Made by a program: the position numbers and the translations under genes. From NCBI GenBank assembly GCA_900770265.1, contig CAAGJR010000137.1, forward strand, positions 1 to 14,363: DNA of 14,363 nucleotides, written 5' to 3'. The DNA comes from an uncultured Acidaminococcus sp. GTDB taxonomy: Bacteria; Bacillota; Negativicutes; Acidaminococcales; Acidaminococcaceae. This document shows, in pieces, positions 7,328 through 14,363 of the stretch; position 1 is the stretch's first letter, and the number at the start of each line of letters is the position of its first letter. Under the pieces are notes generated by a model that saw only the letters and a program-made list of their open reading frames with translations, did not search any database and was not told the DNA's origin.

Positions 7328-9793
7328 ATGGAACGCAAAGATCTTGAACTGCTGGCACCGGCCGGTACCTGGGAAGCCCTGGAAGCCGCCGTGTTCGCCG
7401 GCGCGGACGCCGTGTACCTGGGCGGCAGCCATTTCGGTGCCCGGGCCTATGCGGACAACTTCGGCCCCGAGGAGATGACCCGGGCCATCCGTTTCGCCCA
7501 CCTGCACCGGGTGCGCATCTACGTAACGGTGAACACCCTGGTGGATGACGAGGAACTGCCCGCCGTGGGCGAATACCTGTGCTTTCTGAGCAACATCGGC
7601 GTGGACGGCATCATCGTCCAGGATATGGGCATCATCCGGATCGCCCGGAAAGTGGCACCGGAACTGCCTCTGCACGCCAGCACCCAGATGACGGTCACGA
7701 ACTCTGCCGGCGTCCTGTTCACGTACCACAACGGCATGGCCCAGGCCGTGCCCGCCCGGGAAACCAGCCTGAAGGACCTGAAGACCATCTGCACCAAGAC
7801 CCCCAGCAAAATCGAGAACTTCATGCATGGGGCTCTGTGCATCTGCTACAGCGGCCAGTGCCTCATGAGCAGCCTCATCGGGGGCCGCAGCGGCAACCGA
7901 GGCCGTTGTGCCCAGCCCTGCCGTCTGCCCTATACCCTGGTGAACAAGGACGGCAAAGACATGCTGGCCAAGGTGGATGCAGGCCATTACCTGCTGTCCC
8001 CCAAGGACCTGAATACCCTGGACATTTTGCCCCAGCTGATCCAGACCGGGGTGAAGAGCTTCAAGATCGAAGGCCGGATGAAGCGGCCGGAATACGTGGC
8101 CGTGGTGACGGACATCTACCGCCGGGCCTTCGACAGCTACCTCGACGGCCATTATCATGTGCCCGCCGAGGATAAGCAGAACATCGAGCAGATCTTCAAC
8201 CGGGATTTCACTACGGCGTACATGGTGGGCCGTCCGGGCCGCACCATGATGAGCGACCGCCGGCCCAACAACCGGGGCGTGCTCATCGGCCGGGTGCAGT
8301 CCCTGTCCAAGGACCACACCACCGGCACCGTAAAGCTGGACAAGGACCTGCATCTGGGCGACGGACTGGAATTCTGGGTCAGCGTGGGCGGCCGGGTAGG
8401 CACCACCGTGGAACACATGAAGGTGAACGGCAAGGAAGTGCCGGTGGCCCGCACGGGCAGCCTGGTGACCATCCCCGTACCCCGGGGCATCCGCCTGAAC
8501 GACCGGGTGTTCCGCACCTACGACAACCAGCTCATGCAGTATGCGGCCCAGTTCTTCGGCGAAGGCCATAAACAGCGGATCCCCCTGTATGTGCAGGTGA
8601 CCGCCCATCTGGGGCAGCCCATGGAAATCCTGGTCACGGACGAAGAGGGGAACCAGGGGAAGGCCCTGACCAGCTTCATCGTGGAAAAGGCCCGGAAGCA
8701 TGCCCTGGACGAAGCCGCTGTGAAAAAACAGGTGGACCGGCTGGGGACCACGGAATTCTCCCTGGGCGAACTGAGCTGTGACCTGGATGAGGGCGTCATG
8801 GTGCCCATGAGCGAGATCAACGAAGCCCGCCGGGCGGCTGTGGAAGAACTGACGGAAAAACGGCTGAATGCATTCCTGCCGCCCCGGAAGAAGGCCGTGT
8901 GGCACAACAGCGTGCTGGACCAGCGGGTGAACCACGGTCAGCGCAAGCATAGCGAACTCAGCGTGCACGTGGATACCCTGGAAAAGGCCAAGGTGGCCCT
9001 GGACGCCGGCGCCGATGTACTGATCATCGGCGGGGACAGCTACACCCTGCCGCTCCTGACCCTGGACGACTACAAGACCATCGCCGGGTGGGTGCGCAAT
9101 CGGGGGAAGAAGTGGCTGGCCGCCACCAGCCGGATCGTCAGCGAGGGCCAGCTGAAGTACTACCAGAACGCCCTGGCCCAGTGGGCCGCCCTGGAACCGG
9201 ACGCCTTCCTCATCGCCAACAACGGCCTGGTGGAAATGGCCCGGGAGACAGGCGTACCCCTGTGGCTGGATTACAATATGAATACGTTCAACAGCCAGAG
9301 CATCCTGTTCTGGCAGGAACAGGGCTTCAGCGGCATCACCCTGTCGCCGGAACTGACGCTGCAGCAGGTGACGGGCCTGGTGAAGAAGAGCCCGCTGCCC
9401 CTGGAGTGCCTGGCAGAAGGGGCCCTGGAGATGATGGTGAGCGAATACTGCGTGGAAGGCAGCTTCCTGGGCCATCTGGACAAGGGCGCCTGCACGTTCA
9501 AGTGCAAAGAACCGGGCTTTCTGGAAGACCGGAAGAAGGAACGGTTCCCCCTGAAGCAGGACCAGTTCGGCCGCATGCACGTGCTGAACGGTCATCCGCT
9601 CTCCATGCTGGCCAACGTGCCCGAAATGGAAAAAGCGGGCATTGCCCGGCTGCGCATGGACTGCCGCAGCTATACGGCGGAAGAGCTGGGTGAACTGGTG
9701 GCCCTGTACCGGGGCGTGCTGGACGGGGACACGAAAGTGGAGGAGAACCGTCCCCACACCACCCGGGGCCATTATTTCCGGGGTGTACTGTAA
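7328..9793 (+). CDS. U32-family peptidase / RlhA-like protein with DUF3656
   Basis: The 821-residue product starts ERKDLELLAPAGTWEALEAA, the hallmark opening of peptidase family U32. It contains the family signature ENFMHGALCICYSGQCLMSS (163-182) and then GNRGRCAQPCRLPY, giving cysteines at 171, 173, 178, 194 and 198 for a probable iron-sulfur site. SFKIEGRMKRPEY follows, another family block. The closest characterised relative of this long form is E. coli RlhA, needed for hydroxylation of C2501 in 23S rRNA. The region after about residue 350 matches the DUF3656-type extension, and a further barrel-like C-terminal part (DYNMNTFNSQS, SEYCVEGSFLG) completes it. ATG 7328 has AAGGAG at 7316-7321. 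A TTG 60 bases upstream extends the frame but lacks a ribosome site. Peptidase activity is unproven. Confidence 0.88.
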   Translation: MERKDLELLAPAGTWEALEAAVFAGADAVYLGGSHFGARAYADNFGPEEMTRAIRFAHLHRVRIYVTVNTLVDDEELPAVGEYLCFLSNIGVDGIIVQDMGIIRIARKVAPELPLHASTQMTVTNSAGVLFTYHNGMAQAVPARETSLKDLKTICTKTPSKIENFMHGALCICYSGQCLMSSLIGGRSGNRGRCAQPCRLPYTLVNKDGKDMLAKVDAGHYLLSPKDLNTLDILPQLIQTGVKSFKIEGRMKRPEYVAVVTDIYRRAFDSYLDGHYHVPAEDKQNIEQIFNRDFTTAYMVGRPGRTMMSDRRPNNRGVLIGRVQSLSKDHTTGTVKLDKDLHLGDGLEFWVSVGGRVGTTVEHMKVNGKEVPVARTGSLVTIPVPRGIRLNDRVFRTYDNQLMQYAAQFFGEGHKQRIPLYVQVTAHLGQPMEILVTDEEGNQGKALTSFIVEKARKHALDEAAVKKQVDRLGTTEFSLGELSCDLDEGVMVPMSEINEARRAAVEELTEKRLNAFLPPRKKAVWHNSVLDQRVNHGQRKHSELSVHVDTLEKAKVALDAGADVLIIGGDSYTLPLLTLDDYKTIAGWVRNRGKKWLAATSRIVSEGQLKYYQNALAQWAALEPDAFLIANNGLVEMARETGVPLWLDYNMNTFNSQSILFWQEQGFSGITLSPELTLQQVTGLVKKSPLPLECLAEGALEMMVSEYCVEGSFLGHLDKGACTFKCKEPGFLEDRKKERFPLKQDQFGRMHVLNGHPLSMLANVPEMEKAGIARLRMDCRSYTAEELGELVALYRGVLDGDTKVEENRPHTTRGHYFRGVL

Positions 9794-9804
9794 TTCGATA
9801 GAAA

Positions 9805-9997
9805 CCAGTCCTCCCCCTGTGGGGGAGGGGGACCGTGCGAAGCACGGTGGAGGGGTCTGAGGCCGTAAGGCCGAATGAATTTCGAACGGAAGGTGCGAAA
9901 TTATTACCCAACTTATGGTATCGGCTATCGCCGATGACCCCACCACCATTGCGCTGAAGCGCAACGGTCCCCCGCCCCACTGGGGGCGGACAGGTTG
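9805..9997. repeat. Long hairpin-rich inverted element, diverged copy D
   Basis: Two converging units of the same plan as copies A-C. Left unit: TCCCCC..GGGGGA, GGGGGACC, ACCGTGC / GCACGGT, GGTGGAGGGGTC, GGCC-GTAA-GGCC. Right unit on the - strand: CGCCCC..GGGGCG, GGGGGACC, ACCGTTGCGC / GCGCAATGGT, GGTGGTGGGGTC, ATCGGC-GATA-GCCGAT. The ends are CCAGTCC and (reverse complement) CCAACCTGTCC. About 70 bases of less structured sequence separate the units. It fills nearly the whole gap between the U32 gene and mutS2 and stops 2 bases before the mutS2 ribosome site. Confidence 0.78.
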
Positions 9998-10010
9998 GTA
10001 AGGAGATCCT

Positions 10011-12383
10011 ATGGCAAAATTTGCAGTCAATACATTGGAATTCGATAAGGTGAAGGCCATGCTGGCCGAGCAGGCCGGCACCTCCCTGGGGCAGAAACTG
10101 GCCCTGGACCTGGTCAGCTTCAGCCGTTTCGAACAGGTGAAGCTGGCCCAGGAGGAAACTGCCGAAGCCGTGCAGCTGCTGGACGAAGGCCGGCGCCTGC
10201 CGCTCGGGGGCATCACGGACATCAGCCCCCTGGTGAAGCGCACGAAGGTGGGCAGCATCCTGGAACCGGAAGACTTTAAGGCCATCGGCGACGCCATCGA
10301 CGGCATCCGCAGCCTGAAGCAGTTCCTGACGGAAGACACGGAAAACGCCCCGGCCCTGCGGGACTACGGGCCCCAGCTGGGGGATTTCTCCCGGCTTTCC
10401 AAACAGCTGTCCAGTGCCCTGGACGAAAAGGGCAACATCAAGGACAACGCCTCTGTGAAGCTGCAGGGGCTGCGTACGGGCATCCTGGCCGCCAAGAACC
10501 GGGTGAAGGACAAGCTGAACAGTCTGCTCCACGACCCCCTGAACCAGAAATACTTCCAGGACGCCCTGGTGACCATGCGGGAAGACCGGTACGTCATCCC
10601 CATCAAGCAGGAATACCGGCTGAACTTCCCGGGCGTGGTCCACGACCAGAGCGCCAGCGGGGCCACGCTGTTCGTGGAACCCATGGCTGTGGTGAACCTG
10701 AACAACGACATCAAGAAATACATGCTGGAAGAGCAGGCCGAAGTGGAGCGGATCCTGCGGACCCTGACCGGGCACGTGGGCAGCGAAGCGGACAACATCC
10801 TGGAATCCCTGGGTGTAGTGGCCCAGATCGACCTGATCGGTGCCAAGGCCAACCTGGCCCAGAAGCTGCACTGCTGCCGGCCCATGATGATCCTGCAGCA
10901 GCGCCTGCGCATCACGAAGGGCCGCCATCCCCTGCTGGACCAGAACAAGGTGGTGCCCCTGGATATCAACCTGGGGGACGATTTCACCACGCTCCTGATC
11001 ACCGGCCCCAACACCGGTGGTAAGACCGTGGCCCTGAAGACCGTGGGCCTGTTCGCCCTCATGGCCCAGGCCGGTATGTTCGTACCGGCGGCCGAAGCCA
11101 TCCTGCCCGTGTTCGGCGGGGTGTACGCGGACATCGGCGACGAGCAGAGCATCGAGCAGAGCCTGTCCACGTTCTCCGGCCACATGAAGAACATGATCTC
11201 CATCCTGAAGGACGTGCGGGAAGGGGACCTGGTGCTGGTGGACGAAGTGTGCGTGGGGACGGACCCTACGGAAGGCGCCGCCCTGGCCATGGCCATGATC
11301 GAGTACCTGTACAACAAAAAGGTGCTCACCATCATGACCACCCACTACAGCGAACTGAAGACGTTCGCCTACGAGCATGAGGGCATGGAGAACGCCAGCG
11401 TGGAATTCGACCCGGAGACCCTGCGGCCTACGTATAAGCTGCTCATGGGCGTGCCCGGCTCCTCCAACGCGTTCTACATCAGCAAGCGGCTGGGCCTGCC
11501 CCAGGAGATCCTGGACGAGGCCAAGACGTTCATCGGCGAAGGCCACAGCAACATGGAACGGGTGCTGCAGAACCTGGAAGGCGAACGGCGGGAATACGAA
11601 AGCCGCAAGGACGAAATCGAAAGCCTGCGCCGGGAAGCCGAATACATGAAGAACGAGCTGAAGCAGGAACGGGACAAGCTGGAAAAGAGCCGGAACGCCA
11701 TTTTGCGCAAGGCCCGGGAACAGGCCGACGAACTGTACCGGAACGCCCGCCGGGAATCCACCAGCATTTTGAAGGAACTGCGGGCCAACCAGGACATGGT
11801 GGAAAGCCGCAAGGTGGAACAGCTGGCCGAAATGAGCCGGAAGGTGCTGAACAAGAATTTCAGCATCGACGGCAAGCCCATGCCCGAGGGCCAGGGGCTG
11901 ACCAGCGGCAACGCGGCCGTAGGCAAGCGGGTGTACGTGAAGAAGCTGGGCCAGAGCGGTGTCATCACCGCCCTGAACGGCAACGAGGTGCAGGTGCGCA
12001 TCGGCGTCATGAAGATGAACCTGAAGCTGAAGGACTGCCTGCTGCTGAAAGAGGCACCCAGCCAGCCCAAGAGCACCCACCGGACTCTGAAACGCAGCAC
12101 CAGCCAGGGCCATAACCTGTTTGTGAAGAAGGCCCAGGACGCCACCGTGCAGATCGATGTGCGGGGCAAGACCGTGGACGAGGCCATCCCGTACGTGGAC
12201 AAGGCCATCGACGACGCCCTGCTGGCCGGGATGGACCGGTTCCGCCTGGTGCACGGCAAGGGCACGGGCATGCTGCGGAAAGGGCTTTTGGAATACCTGA
12301 ACCAGCATCCCAATGTGAAAAAGACCGAAATGGCCCCGCTGAACGAAGGCGGGTTCGGGGCGACGATCGTGTGGGTGAAGTAA
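10011..12383 (+). CDS. mutS2: MutS2 family protein with C-terminal Smr domain
   Basis: A 790-residue MutS2. It has an N-terminal clamp/core region, then an ABC-type ATPase with Walker A GPNTGGKT (332-339), the STFSGHM signature region (386-392) and a Walker B segment LVLVDEVCVGTDP (407-419) with the catalytic E412. A long charged coiled-coil follows (about 520-620), then a KOW-like stretch and a Smr domain from about 713 with DVRG and HGKGTG (748-753). MutS2 binds collided ribosomes and helps rescue them in Bacillus and has been linked to suppression of recombination; it is not a mismatch-repair protein. The usual DELGAGTDP is DEVCVGTDP here. ATG 10011 has AAGGAGAT at 10000-10007. The U32 gene lies upstream on the same strand but element D separates them. 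No clear promoter is seen. Confidence 0.95.
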   Translation: MAKFAVNTLEFDKVKAMLAEQAGTSLGQKLALDLVSFSRFEQVKLAQEETAEAVQLLDEGRRLPLGGITDISPLVKRTKVGSILEPEDFKAIGDAIDGIRSLKQFLTEDTENAPALRDYGPQLGDFSRLSKQLSSALDEKGNIKDNASVKLQGLRTGILAAKNRVKDKLNSLLHDPLNQKYFQDALVTMREDRYVIPIKQEYRLNFPGVVHDQSASGATLFVEPMAVVNLNNDIKKYMLEEQAEVERILRTLTGHVGSEADNILESLGVVAQIDLIGAKANLAQKLHCCRPMMILQQRLRITKGRHPLLDQNKVVPLDINLGDDFTTLLITGPNTGGKTVALKTVGLFALMAQAGMFVPAAEAILPVFGGVYADIGDEQSIEQSLSTFSGHMKNMISILKDVREGDLVLVDEVCVGTDPTEGAALAMAMIEYLYNKKVLTIMTTHYSELKTFAYEHEGMENASVEFDPETLRPTYKLLMGVPGSSNAFYISKRLGLPQEILDEAKTFIGEGHSNMERVLQNLEGERREYESRKDEIESLRREAEYMKNELKQERDKLEKSRNAILRKAREQADELYRNARRESTSILKELRANQDMVESRKVEQLAEMSRKVLNKNFSIDGKPMPEGQGLTSGNAAVGKRVYVKKLGQSGVITALNGNEVQVRIGVMKMNLKLKDCLLLKEAPSQPKSTHRTLKRSTSQGHNLFVKKAQDATVQIDVRGKTVDEAIPYVDKAIDDALLAGMDRFRLVHGKGTGMLRKGLLEYLNQHPNVKKTEMAPLNEGGFGATIVWVK

Positions 12384-12388
12384 AAGCA

Positions 12389-12454
12389 GTCACTAGTCAC
12401 TAGTCACTAGTCACTAGCTGAAGGAGGAAATTTGCTGGGGCAAATTTCTTCCTT
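12389..12454 (+). repeat. Heptamer tandem array (GTCACTA x4) plus long hairpin
   Basis: Four perfect GTCACTA units at 12389-12416, five bases after the mutS2 stop. The linker GCTGAAGGA leads into a long hairpin whose left arm AAGGAGGAAATTTGC (from 12421) pairs with GCAAATTTCTTCCTT (to 12454) around a four-base loop, with one G-T pair. No T-tract follows directly; a T-run starts about 9 bases later, so this may or may not stop mutS2 transcription. The AAATTTGC/GCAAATTT core resembles the hairpin at 2280-2302. Confidence 0.85.
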
Positions 12455-12489
12455 CCCCCAACTTTTTTCTAAAAATCTTAAAAAAGTTG

Positions 12490-12518
12490 TTGACACAAAC
12501 CCCGTTTTCGTGTAGAAT
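12490..12518 (+). promoter_or_regulatory. Promoter of the tRNA-Asn gene
   Basis: A perfect TTGACA (12490-12495), a 17-base spacer and TAGAAT (12513-12518), 15 bases before the tRNA. This is a strong consensus promoter as expected for a stand-alone tRNA gene. Confidence 0.88.
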
Positions 12519-12533
12519 AATCTTCGTTGAGAT

Positions 12534-12608
12534 TCCCCGATAGCTCAATGGTAGAGCACTCGACTGTTAATCGAGTTGTTGTAAGTTCGAGTCTTACTCG
12601 GGGAGCCA
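12534..12608 (+). tRNA. tRNA-Asn (anticodon GTT)
   Basis: A complete cloverleaf: acceptor TCCCCGA (12534-12540) with TCGGGGA (12598-12604), D-arm GCTC..GAGC, anticodon stem CTCGA/TCGAG with loop CTGTTAA (anticodon GTT at 12566-12568), T-arm GTAAG-TTCGAGT-CTTAC, discriminator G605 and an encoded CCA at 12606-12608. The G discriminator is normal for Asn. The gene stands alone, with its own promoter and terminator. Confidence 0.97.
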
Positions 12609-12620
12609 TTTACAAATCAT

Positions 12621-12645
12621 GCCGGACGGATGTCCGGCTTTTTTT
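12621..12645 (+). terminator. Terminator of the tRNA-Asn gene
   Basis: GCCGGAC (12621-12627) pairs with GTCCGGC (12632-12638) across GGAT, followed by seven T's, 12 bases after the CCA end. Confidence 0.92.
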
Positions 12646-12713
12646 AAATCTGTTTTCAGGCGTTCGCTGATTCCCGGCGGCTGCTGCAACCCGAGAGATA
12701 TGAGGTGTTTTAT

Positions 12714-13523
12714 TTGGTTGATATTTTGACCGTTGATCAAGAAAAATGCGTAAAGTGTGGGATCTGTTCAAAAGTCTGTCCCAGCTGCATCATCGAAATG
12801 CGGGAAAACGGTCCTGTGTGCATCAATGACCGGTCCTGCATGTCCTGCGGACACTGTGTTTCCGTTTGTCCCACCGGCGCTCTTGACAACATCCGCTGCC
12901 CCCGGGCAGAGATGGAACCCATCCCCATGCCCGTGCTGGATTCCCAGACGGCTTACAATTTCCTGCGCATGCGCCGCAGCATCCGGAACTTCACTGATGA
13001 ACTGGTCAGCGAAGACAAAATGCGCCAGCTGCTGGACATCTGCCGGTTCGCGCCCACCGCAGCCAACTCCCAGGGTCTGTACTACATCGTGGTCTCCGAC
13101 CGGGAATTGATCAAAAAGATCACGGACTGCGTGGCCGACTGGATGCAGGAAGAAATCGACAATAACTCTGCCCGGGCCCGGTACTTCCGGAAAGTGCTGG
13201 AAACGTACCGGGGCGGCACGGACATCATCGGCCGCAACGCCAAGCAGCTGGTGTTCGCCCTGGCCCGCCGCCTGAACCAGACGGGCATCAGCAACTGCGA
13301 ACAGGCCTGGGCCTACGCGGAACTGTACGCGCCCACCCTGGGGCTGGGCACCACCATCATGGGCTTCATCCAGACCTGCGCCCAGTGCGATTACGAACCG
13401 CTGCGGGAACTGCTGGACGTGCCCAAGAAGCAGGTCATCGTAGGGACGCTGCTGGTGGGGTATCCCAAGTACAAGTACCACAAACTGGTGGATCGGCAGC
13501 ATTTAAAAGTGGAATTCAGATAA
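12714..13523 (+). CDS. Nitroreductase-family flavoprotein with N-terminal 2x[4Fe-4S] ferredoxin domain
   Basis: A 269-residue fusion. The first 60 residues form a bacterial ferredoxin with two clusters: CVKCGICSKVCP (Cys 12, 15, 18, 22) and CMSCGHCVSVCP (Cys 42, 45, 48, 52). The rest is a nitroreductase fold starting RMRRSIRNF, the FMN-phosphate-binding arginine motif, then FAPTAANSQG and GLGTTIMGF. Such fusions are common in anaerobes and are thought to take electrons from ferredoxin-type donors to an FMN reductase. The natural substrate is unknown. I chose TTG 12714 because GAGGTG at 12702-12707 is a strong ribosome site 6 bases upstream; a GTG at 12705 would add three residues and overlap that site. 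No promoter is evident after the tRNA terminator (12646-12701). Confidence 0.9.
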   Translation: MVDILTVDQEKCVKCGICSKVCPSCIIEMRENGPVCINDRSCMSCGHCVSVCPTGALDNIRCPRAEMEPIPMPVLDSQTAYNFLRMRRSIRNFTDELVSEDKMRQLLDICRFAPTAANSQGLYYIVVSDRELIKKITDCVADWMQEEIDNNSARARYFRKVLETYRGGTDIIGRNAKQLVFALARRLNQTGISNCEQAWAYAELYAPTLGLGTTIMGFIQTCAQCDYEPLRELLDVPKKQVIVGTLLVGYPKYKYHKLVDRQHLKVEFR

Positions 13524-13553
13524 AAAGGAGCTGCCGGCGACGGCAGCTTTTTT
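13522..13553 (+). terminator. Terminator of the ferredoxin-nitroreductase gene
   Basis: AGCTGCCG (13529-13536) pairs with CGGCAGCT (13541-13548) across GCGA, with an A-run before and a T-run after. It begins right at the stop codon. Confidence 0.9.
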
Positions 13554-13576
13554 CATAGGCAAAAGGAGGGATCGTG

Positions 13577-14014
13577 ATGATCCAGGGCAAGACCATCATC
13601 TGTGAAGAAGTATTCATGCAGCTGGTGCGGCTGGCTGCGGAGAAGGTGGAGAACGTTTCCCTGTGCGAAAGCGGCAGCGGCGGCCTCATGGGCTTTGCCA
13701 AGGGCCTGACCGGCAAGAACGTGCCCACCATCGGCGTGGAAAAGACCGACGCGGAAGTGGACGAGAACGGCACCGTGACCCGGGGCCATGTGTCCTTCAC
13801 CCTGAAGGTGTCCGTGGCCTGCGACGCCAACATCCCCGAAGCCATCGAGAACCTGCGGGAAGCGGTGGTGACGGAAGTGGTGAAGATCACCGACTTCGTG
13901 GTGGACAAGGTTGACATCATCGTGGCCCGGCTGGACGAACCGGCAAAGAAAGCAGAGCTGGAACCGAAACCGGAAGAACAAGCGGATAACGAGGAAAACG
14001 GCAGTCAGGAATGA
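13577..14014 (+). CDS. Asp23/Gls24 family envelope stress protein
   Basis: A 145-residue protein of the Asp23/Gls24 (DUF322) family. Visible family features are an N-terminal helix after a short beta segment (IICEEVFMQLVRLAAEKVENV), a glycine-rich turn with GLMGFAKGL, the strand HVSFTLKVSVACDANIPE, and the EVVKITDFVVDKVDIIV segment near the end. It ends with an acidic, low-complexity tail (EPKPEEQADNEENGSQE). Family members are cytosolic or membrane-associated and linked to envelope stress or alkaline shock; the precise function is unknown. I chose ATG 13577, six bases after AAAGGAGGG; GTG at 13574 is in frame but too close. The upstream terminator ends only 23 bases before the start, so there is no room for an ordinary promoter. 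Confidence 0.9.
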   Translation: MIQGKTIICEEVFMQLVRLAAEKVENVSLCESGSGGLMGFAKGLTGKNVPTIGVEKTDAEVDENGTVTRGHVSFTLKVSVACDANIPEAIENLREAVVTEVVKITDFVVDKVDIIVARLDEPAKKAELEPKPEEQADNEENGSQE

Positions 14015-14025
14015 CTGCCGTTTTT
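13996..14025 (+). terminator. Terminator of the Gls24-family gene
   Basis: ACGGCAGTCA (13998-14007) pairs with TGACTGCCGT (14012-14021) across GGAA, followed by T's. The stop codon TGA is the first three bases of the right arm, so, as at coaBC, the terminator overlaps the end of the gene. Confidence 0.9.
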
Positions 14026-14060
14026 GTCGCTTTGGCGGCGACCTTTGGCCTCCCTGTTTT

Positions 14061-14069
14061 TGGTACACT
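14061..14069 (+). promoter_or_regulatory. Possible extended -10 promoter for the VWA gene
   Basis: TG-G-TACACT at 14061-14069, 31 bases before the start codon. No matching -35 hexamer is at the standard distance, although TTGGCC occurs at 14045-14050 with too short a spacer. Weak support. Confidence 0.35.
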
Positions 14070-14100
14070 ACAGATAACAAGAACAAGGGAGGTCATTTTC

Positions 14101-14363
14101 ATGAGAGAACAAATGAGAAACCAATTGACGGAACTGGTGTGCATCCTGGACCGGAGCGGTTCCATGAGCGGCCTGGAAAGCGATACCATCGGCGGGTTCA
14201 ACCATTTCCTGAAGAGCCAGCAGCGGGAAGAGGGGGAGGCGGTGCTCACCACCATCCTGTTCGACCACGAGACGAAGGTGCTCCACGACCGGTGCCCGGT
14301 ACGGGCGGTGCGGCCCCTGACAGAACGGGAATACGTGCCCCGGGGCAGTACGGCCCTGCTGGA
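14101..14363 (+). CDS. von Willebrand factor type A domain protein (5' part only)
   Basis: The reading frame is open from ATG 14101 to the window edge, about 87 codons. It shows a VWA beginning: LVCILDRSGSMSG, where DRSGS is the metal-ion-dependent adhesion site (DxSxS), then GGFNHFLKSQQ and a beta segment VLTTILFDHET, followed by RGSTALL containing the conserved threonine region. This intracellular type of VWA domain (no signal peptide is visible) usually binds a protein partner through a magnesium ion. A strong GGGAGGTC site lies at about 14086-14093. The rest of the protein and its partners are outside the window. Confidence 0.85.
   Translation, partial: MREQMRNQLTELVCILDRSGSMSGLESDTIGGFNHFLKSQQREEGEAVLTTILFDHETKVLHDRCPVRAVRPLTEREYVPRGSTALL

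Noticed and set aside
7253..10339. Very long open frame on the - strand across the U32 gene
   Set aside because: It is antisense to a gene with clear family motifs, has low-complexity His/Gly/Gln/Val-rich composition typical of the reverse of GC-rich codons, and crosses element D. It is a shadow.
9498..12308. Long open frame on the - strand across mutS2
   Set aside because: Antisense to all the MutS2 motifs, same biased composition and no ribosome site or recognisable domain.

Overview
The window is a GC-rich, gene-dense piece of a bacterial chromosome. The gene order guanylate kinase–rpoZ–coaBC, a T-box leader, MutS2 with a Smr domain, Gls24 and SstT all point to Firmicutes. I would guess a gut-type Negativicutes (Acidaminococcus-like) from overall style, but nothing here proves the genus. 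Almost every protein gene reads on the + strand; sstT is the only clear exception.

Layout. (1) 1-1621 is a tight housekeeping operon: the 3' end of gmk, rpoZ, coaBC, closed by a terminator that overlaps the coaBC stop. (2) 1640-2832 holds a LURP-one-like gene, a small AT-richer gene of unknown function, and several intergenic repeats. (3) 2900-4320 is a promoter, a full T-box leader (specifier probably ATC, isoleucine) and a BASS-family transporter. (4) 4391-5776 is sstT on the - strand with its own promoter and terminator. (5) 5810-7215 is trpS with a long repeat-bearing 3' region. (6) 7328-12383 holds a U32 peptidase/rRNA hydroxylase-like gene and mutS2. (7) 12490-12645 is a stand-alone tRNA-Asn(GTT) gene with promoter and terminator. 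(8) 12714-14014 holds a ferredoxin-nitroreductase fusion and a Gls24-family gene. (9) From 14101 a von Willebrand factor A protein begins and runs off the window.

The coding genes are mostly ordinary. The unusual content lies between them, in two families of intergenic repeats. One is a hairpin-rich element with conserved GGGGGACC and GGTGGnGGG blocks and variable but self-complementary stems. It occurs as two 112-bp copies in opposite orientation (2721-2832 and 7025-7136, 106 of 112 positions identical by eye), one longer diverged copy (9805-9997) and one half copy (1644-1716). The other is a heptamer tandem array, (GTCACTA)n or (CGTCATA)n, found after four genes and followed each time by a short linker and a hairpin.

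Stretches of more than 300 bases without protein genes: 2715-3272 contains repeat element B, an AT-rich stretch with nothing recognised (2833-2899), the promoter and the T-box leader. 6960-7327 contains a heptamer array, element C, a terminator (7186-7215) and an AT-rich leader to the U32 gene without a convincing promoter.
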